Assembly: GCA_914767715.1 (NCBI GenBank)
Contig: OU612069.1
Span: 18,969,387-19,033,386, forward strand
Source: Membranipora membranacea
Lineage: Eukaryota > Bryozoa > Gymnolaemata > Cheilostomatida > Membraniporidae
Length of the DNA: 64,000 bases
Direction of reading: 5' to 3'
Shown: piece by piece, positions 59,996 through 64,000 of the stretch
Layout of the letters: the number at the start of each line of letters is the position of its first letter
Position numbering within the stretch: position 1 is the first letter of the stretch
Made by a program: the position numbers and the translations under genes
Notes under the pieces: generated by a model
What the model saw: only the letters and a program-made list of their open reading frames with translations
Told to the model about the DNA's origin: nothing
Database searches by the model: none

Positions 59996-60782
59996 TCGCA
60001 CACTTCAACACTATCGAGCTTGTCAGATCTTCAAATCCGTAACTTGAACATTTCAATAATAGGCAGTAGCCCTCATCTTTTCCGTGTTATTTTATTTAAT
60101 ATTCAGTGTAACGTCTTTTCTGTTATACCTGTATATATGTTTATTTTATTAACCAGTCATTCATTCATGTAACATGTAAGACGCCATTGCCCTGCCATAT
60201 ACATGCCACACTGTACGCCTGGCTTACTCACAAAAGTGTATAATATAACTATAGCAGTCAAAACTAGTCAAGGTACACAACAAAATATTAATCCCTTGAA
60301 GTTATTAATAAATTTTGCAATTCCGTGATTGAACACATAACTGATCTATCTGTACTTCATACGACTTAAACAAGGTGGCGAATGAGGTCACACATATCCA
60401 CGTCATACAAGCATAGTCTTGTCGGAGTGCCGACGTAGGGTACTCCTACTCAGGAGCTAAGTAGCATCGACACGGAGTCTTTGAAAATGGTGCAAGCCTA
60501 CCGGTAAAAACCTCCAATAGCGAATAGCGATATTATGTTAAATCTTAAAGTCATGTGCCTTCCAAAACCCCATTAAATTATTTTTATAAGCTCTGTCTGG
60601 GAATGTGTGTGGTAGCGCAGCTGGACGTTCTGAAGTATAAATATCCCTTGTGTTTGTTCCATGTGAACCAAAATGTTCTAAGCTCAACAGCATGCCTGCA
60701 AATATAGGCACTTTATTTTTCCTTCTTTTCTGCGTTCTTTAAGCAATAAAGATTTAACTAACTAACTAACATCTACTTACTT

Positions 60783-61119
60783 TCACAACTCGGGCCCCTT
60801 GCAGGCCTGGCATCAATGAACTAATAACTAATGAACTAGTTCATTGCTGGCATGCTCCCTAGATGCCCACGCCACAGCACGTACTAGATCAATTCAAATA
60901 TTAGGGGAGTGATGGTACAGATCCCCTCAAAAACTTGGGAATGAGTAAATAAGATATCAGGCTACAATCACCTTAATTTTTATTAGATATTTTGCTTGGA
61001 ACAATCAAATAGCAATGGATAATACAAACACAAATACAAACACTGTCTATGACGTCAGAGGCCATTTAAATGGTTTCTCAATGTGACTGAATTTATTGAA
61101 TGTTTGATGGAGATGTCAT
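60783..61119. other. intergenic, nothing seen
   Basis: Short spacer between the LINE and the Gag relic. GAACTAGTTCATT at about 60833 is a small palindrome. No coding signal. Confidence 0.5.
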
Positions 61120-61412
61120 CTTCGAGCTGCTGGCGGAGGATACCAGCGTGATTGTAAATGTTATGTGTGTGATTCGCCTAGTCACCCGGCAAACAAGTGC
61201 CCTAACCGACCGGGAAATGGCCACAGGGTAGCATCTGCGTTGGATACTCGCCCCGCAACGCAAAATTAGAGGCGACATTACCCATGACAAATATTTTGAT
61301 TGGTAATCTTGAATGTGAGTCATTGGTTGATACTGGCTGTCAAAGGACTGTGGTTAGCTCCAAGGTAATCAAATCGTTAGGTGCTAAGTTTGTGAAGGGG
61401 AGGTTGATTTGA
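61120..61412 (+). pseudogene. Gag zinc knuckle and aspartic protease relic of an LTR-type retroelement
   Basis: One frame reads GGGYQRDCKCYVCDSPSH and then PANKC, a canonical C-x2-C-x4-H-x4-C nucleocapsid knuckle (about 61159-61200). After a frameshift near 61255 a second frame reads LIGNLECESLVDTGCQRTVV, ending at TGA (61410-61412). The DTG triad, with hydrophobic residues before it, is the catalytic site of retroviral-type aspartic proteases, and knuckle then protease is the Gag-Pol order of Ty3/gypsy and related elements. No reverse transcriptase, integrase or LTR is found around it. It is a short dead fragment. Confidence 0.65.
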
Positions 61413-61763
61413 TGATAAAGGCTGGTTATCATTCTGTTGGTTTACGCTGCTTTGTTACAAAGTCATTGGTCTGTGGGTGAGATACTTTGCTACTTTGATA
61501 CTTGTTTAATGCTTCTCACATAAATGGGAATTATATCCCCCTGAATATGATCAGTATGATGACTGTCACAGCCAAAATCCATCTGCAAGACAGGTGCAAT
61601 GTTGTATTTTTTATCAATCATGTTGATGGCATTAAAGTGCATGTAAAGGAAACAGGTTTTTGGTATCATTCTAGAGCTCTCAGTCTAGTTTAGAACATTA
61701 TGCTATGTCCAAAAGCAGCCTGTGGCCCAGTTAAGAATTATTTTCACTCGAAGTTGGGATGAG

Positions 61764-61839
61764 AAGGTACTAAAAAGGTACTATTTTTCTCCTTTGGAGT
61801 TGTGATCACTTGTAGAAAATAGTACCTTTTTAGTACCTT
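61764..61839. repeat. GGTACT hairpin
   Basis: AAGGTACTAAAAAGGTACTA at 61764 pairs with TAGTACCTTTTTAGTACCTT at 61820-61839 through a stem of about 25 bp, with the loop around CCTTTGGAGTTGTGATCACTT. The motif TTTTTAGTACC is also found at 50087-50097 in the GTACC repeat, so the two may be related. Confidence 0.7.
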
Positions 61840-64000
61840 AGATTATAATGGGAATATACAGTATCTCGTAAATAAGACTTTTTGTTATGACACAGTGGTT
61901 TTGATATTCCCTGCATACAATATTAAACCACACAGAATTTATCTATTGAATGAATGAGTGAATACAATGCAAAGTTAATCTGTCCCATGTTATGTGGCTT
62001 CGCTGGTAAAATGGGATAGTGTATAAAATTTCATAATTGAATGACAAAGCAAACGATCGAAATCAAGCACGGCAAAAATTACAACTCTAGCTCATCCGAC
62101 AGCGAGAGTGATAATTATAGGGAGATTAACAGATCCAGTGAGAGCGAGATTGAATATCATTCAGGAGGCAATTGTAGCAAATAGACGTGGAGTCCATGTG
62201 ATTATCATAGGGAAAATGTCCCTGAGGTAGTCACACCAATGAACTTAGTTCATTGGTCACACCACTAAGTTTAAATCTGTATGATTTCGGCCACTTGAAA
62301 TAACCCACAGTGCTTTGACAGATACAACATTTTCTGTTAACCATGGTTACTGCTCGAGATAGAAATTGGCAATATAAAGGCAGATCAATACATGGCTAAA
62401 GTATTTCAAGGTTTTGTTTATATTTATTTGATGAATAAATGAGATTGTGGCTACATGGATTGTATTGAAGATTATAAATACTAAGATATGACATTCCAAT
62501 CAAACTCTGTCTTCAGCCGTTATGCTTTATGATTAGTGGCTTTCAATAGAATTTCAATGGAAGATACAAAATTTACACATGTAGACTGGATGTTTTTCTA
62601 ATTTGCACAAAAATGTAGAATAATTTGTTTTTAAATCTCGACATTTCAGGCATTAGGATGATGTTAAAATCCAAAGCATGCGATGATTAATACTGAGTGA
62701 TTTGAAGTTTTGAGAATCTTTACAACAATTTTTGCAAATATTCTGATGTTTGGACTCACAAGATTTTTTCGGGTAAACTTTGTTGTTTACATTAAAAACT
62801 GGAATTTACAAGTCACAAAGTAAATTGAAGTAAATAAAATTGTCATCTAGTTATTTCGGACTTCAGGGCGATGAAAAATGTAAATGAATTTGACTGCCCT
62901 CTAAAGAGAGGAGTATTGATAATCGTGTAAGCAGTGGAATATCTTGAGGAACTTTCTATATCATTTTACATCAGATCTTGTCCACCTGTGCATCACAGAT
63001 ACTCAGCACATCTAAACATGGATCGACTATCAATATTACTGACTGAGTGCAGCATGCCATATGAGAACCTATGTCAAAGCACACATCAGTCACATAGGAA
63101 ATTAATTTGTCGAGTTTTTGAGTTATTTCATCAGTATGGATCTTATTTGGGGGGCTAGTGTAGGATATTATCGCAAGATTTGGTACTAACCATAAAGCAT
63201 TGTATGGACCATTTTTAGGTAAATCTGAAATAAGCAAGGCTTTGTCAGCAGGAAGAATCCATTGCTCCAGTGTAATCTCATTTAAACAGAGCAATCAAGC
63301 GCTGTGGACAGGGAATGGGTCATAGTCATTGATTGTAATGTACAGTCAGTATTTATAATCTTTGGTACAGTGGTTCTTCTAATCTCTTCTTCAACATGGG
63401 CTCATAACGGAAATGAAGGTTGTTTTGATTAGCGGTCTCAACCCATTAAATTTGAACTTTTATGTCATCGACAGACTTGTGAGTGACTTTGTCATGTATT
63501 TGCAATAGTCACTAATATTACTGTATTTCCCCCATAATAGGCTCATTACAAATCGCCTGGACAAGTTGGGCTGTGCATGAGTAGGCAACTCAATAGTGTT
63601 AACTTATAACCCCCAAACCTACCATACCAAGTAACCCTGAAGACTTATTTTTCATGCAAATGCATGTGTGATAGCTGTCTTAATCTCAATTCAAGCTCAA
63701 AAATGATACCAAGAACCCTGTTCATTTACAAACACTTTAAGCTGCTAACAAGACAACCATATATGGACCCGCTCAACACACAACCACAGGTTTACTACTT
63801 CAACTCGATATTGCACATTGTCTGAGTGTGAACTTCTATAGGGTGGCGGTAATACGTCTTGTCTTCGTTGGCCTGATCTAATGCAGCATATTACACGCTA
63901 TAACCATAGTAACCCTGCCTACTTACCTGGCACAGGGGCATCTTGTACACCTTCACAGGCGTAACAGGTACAGGGCTCGCTAGGCGAATCTTGTCTGCTA
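61840..64000. other. no supported gene
   Basis: AT-rich sequence. Opposing open frames at about 62934-63294 on both strands are discussed among the rejected items. A short acidic, serine-rich run (SSDSESDNYR-like, about 62085-62150) is open but bounded by stops. The extreme right edge (63840-64000) is less AT-rich and could be the start of a further feature beyond the window. Confidence 0.4.

Larger units (their letters stand above)
57149..60782 (+). mobile_element. 5'-truncated non-LTR retrotransposon with 14-bp target duplications
   Basis: ACATCTACTTACTT is repeated at 57149-57162 and 60769-60782. Between them lies a LINE body that begins inside the coding region, contains reverse transcriptase and ends with an AATAAA (60744) and a TAACTAACTAAC tail directly before the duplication. 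The endonuclease domain is missing, as expected from incomplete reverse transcription. Short tandem-repeat tails rather than poly(A) are known in several non-LTR clades such as I-like elements. The 3' untranslated region (59500-60768) holds a 222-bp-period direct duplication. Confidence 0.85.

Noticed and set aside
62934-63294. Opposing open frames of 74 and 107 codons
   Set aside because: Neither has recognisable motifs or convincing splice borders, and they overlap antiparallel; probably chance.

Overview
This looks like a window of an AT-rich invertebrate nuclear genome, most likely an early-branching animal such as a sponge or cnidarian. That placement is inference. It rests on spliced genes with GT-AG introns of about 150-1000 bp, the absence of operons, many short inverted-repeat transposons, and domain families often amplified in such animals (P2X7 C-terminal domain, DUF3987, KDZ transposase, C-type lectin, a SAMD3-like family). 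No rRNA, CRISPR or intact tRNA gene was seen.

Layout. Positions 1-12 kb are mostly a graveyard of mobile or multi-copy coding pieces: a P2X7-C-like terminal exon (2455-2726), an 'EEADT' family relic (3145-3870), a frameshifted MADF/BESS protein of PIF/Harbinger type (5055-6804), a KDZ-type transposase relic (6990-7532), a four-exon DUF3987-like gene with one frameshift (8873-10954) and a Pif1-like helicase scrap (11580-11878). From 13.4 to 18.9 kb lie two exons of a C-type lectin domain, separated by a 5.2 kb intron filled with inverted-repeat elements. From 19 to 23 kb there is a hAT-type element with perfect 8-bp target duplications, a SINE and further hairpins.

Three well-supported plus-strand host genes follow. 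(i) 23476-28208: five exons whose phases close exactly to a 732-residue basic protein with a zinc ribbon, a PP1-docking-like KRVRF motif and two internal repeats; I do not recognise it. (ii) 34887-39125: seven exons of a protein kinase; the glycine-loop exon was not found. (iii) 40536-45793: eleven exons closing exactly to a 416-residue protein with two tandem zinc ribbons followed by a complete kinase domain. The two kinases share intron positions and phases throughout the catalytic domain, so they are tandem paralogues.

From 46 to 64 kb there are TIR elements (46020-46520; a TTAA element at 48072-48983 with a sister copy at 28993-30143), a GTAC-rich repeat (49735-50160), a minus-strand SAMD3-like gene or pseudogene (50540-53439), a decayed plus-strand gene (54543-55367), a 5'-truncated non-LTR retrotransposon with 14-bp target duplications (57163-60768) and a Gag/protease relic (61120-61412). 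Coding decay is concentrated in the mobile or multi-copy genes; the 732-residue gene and both kinases read cleanly. That argues that the frameshifts are real rather than read errors.
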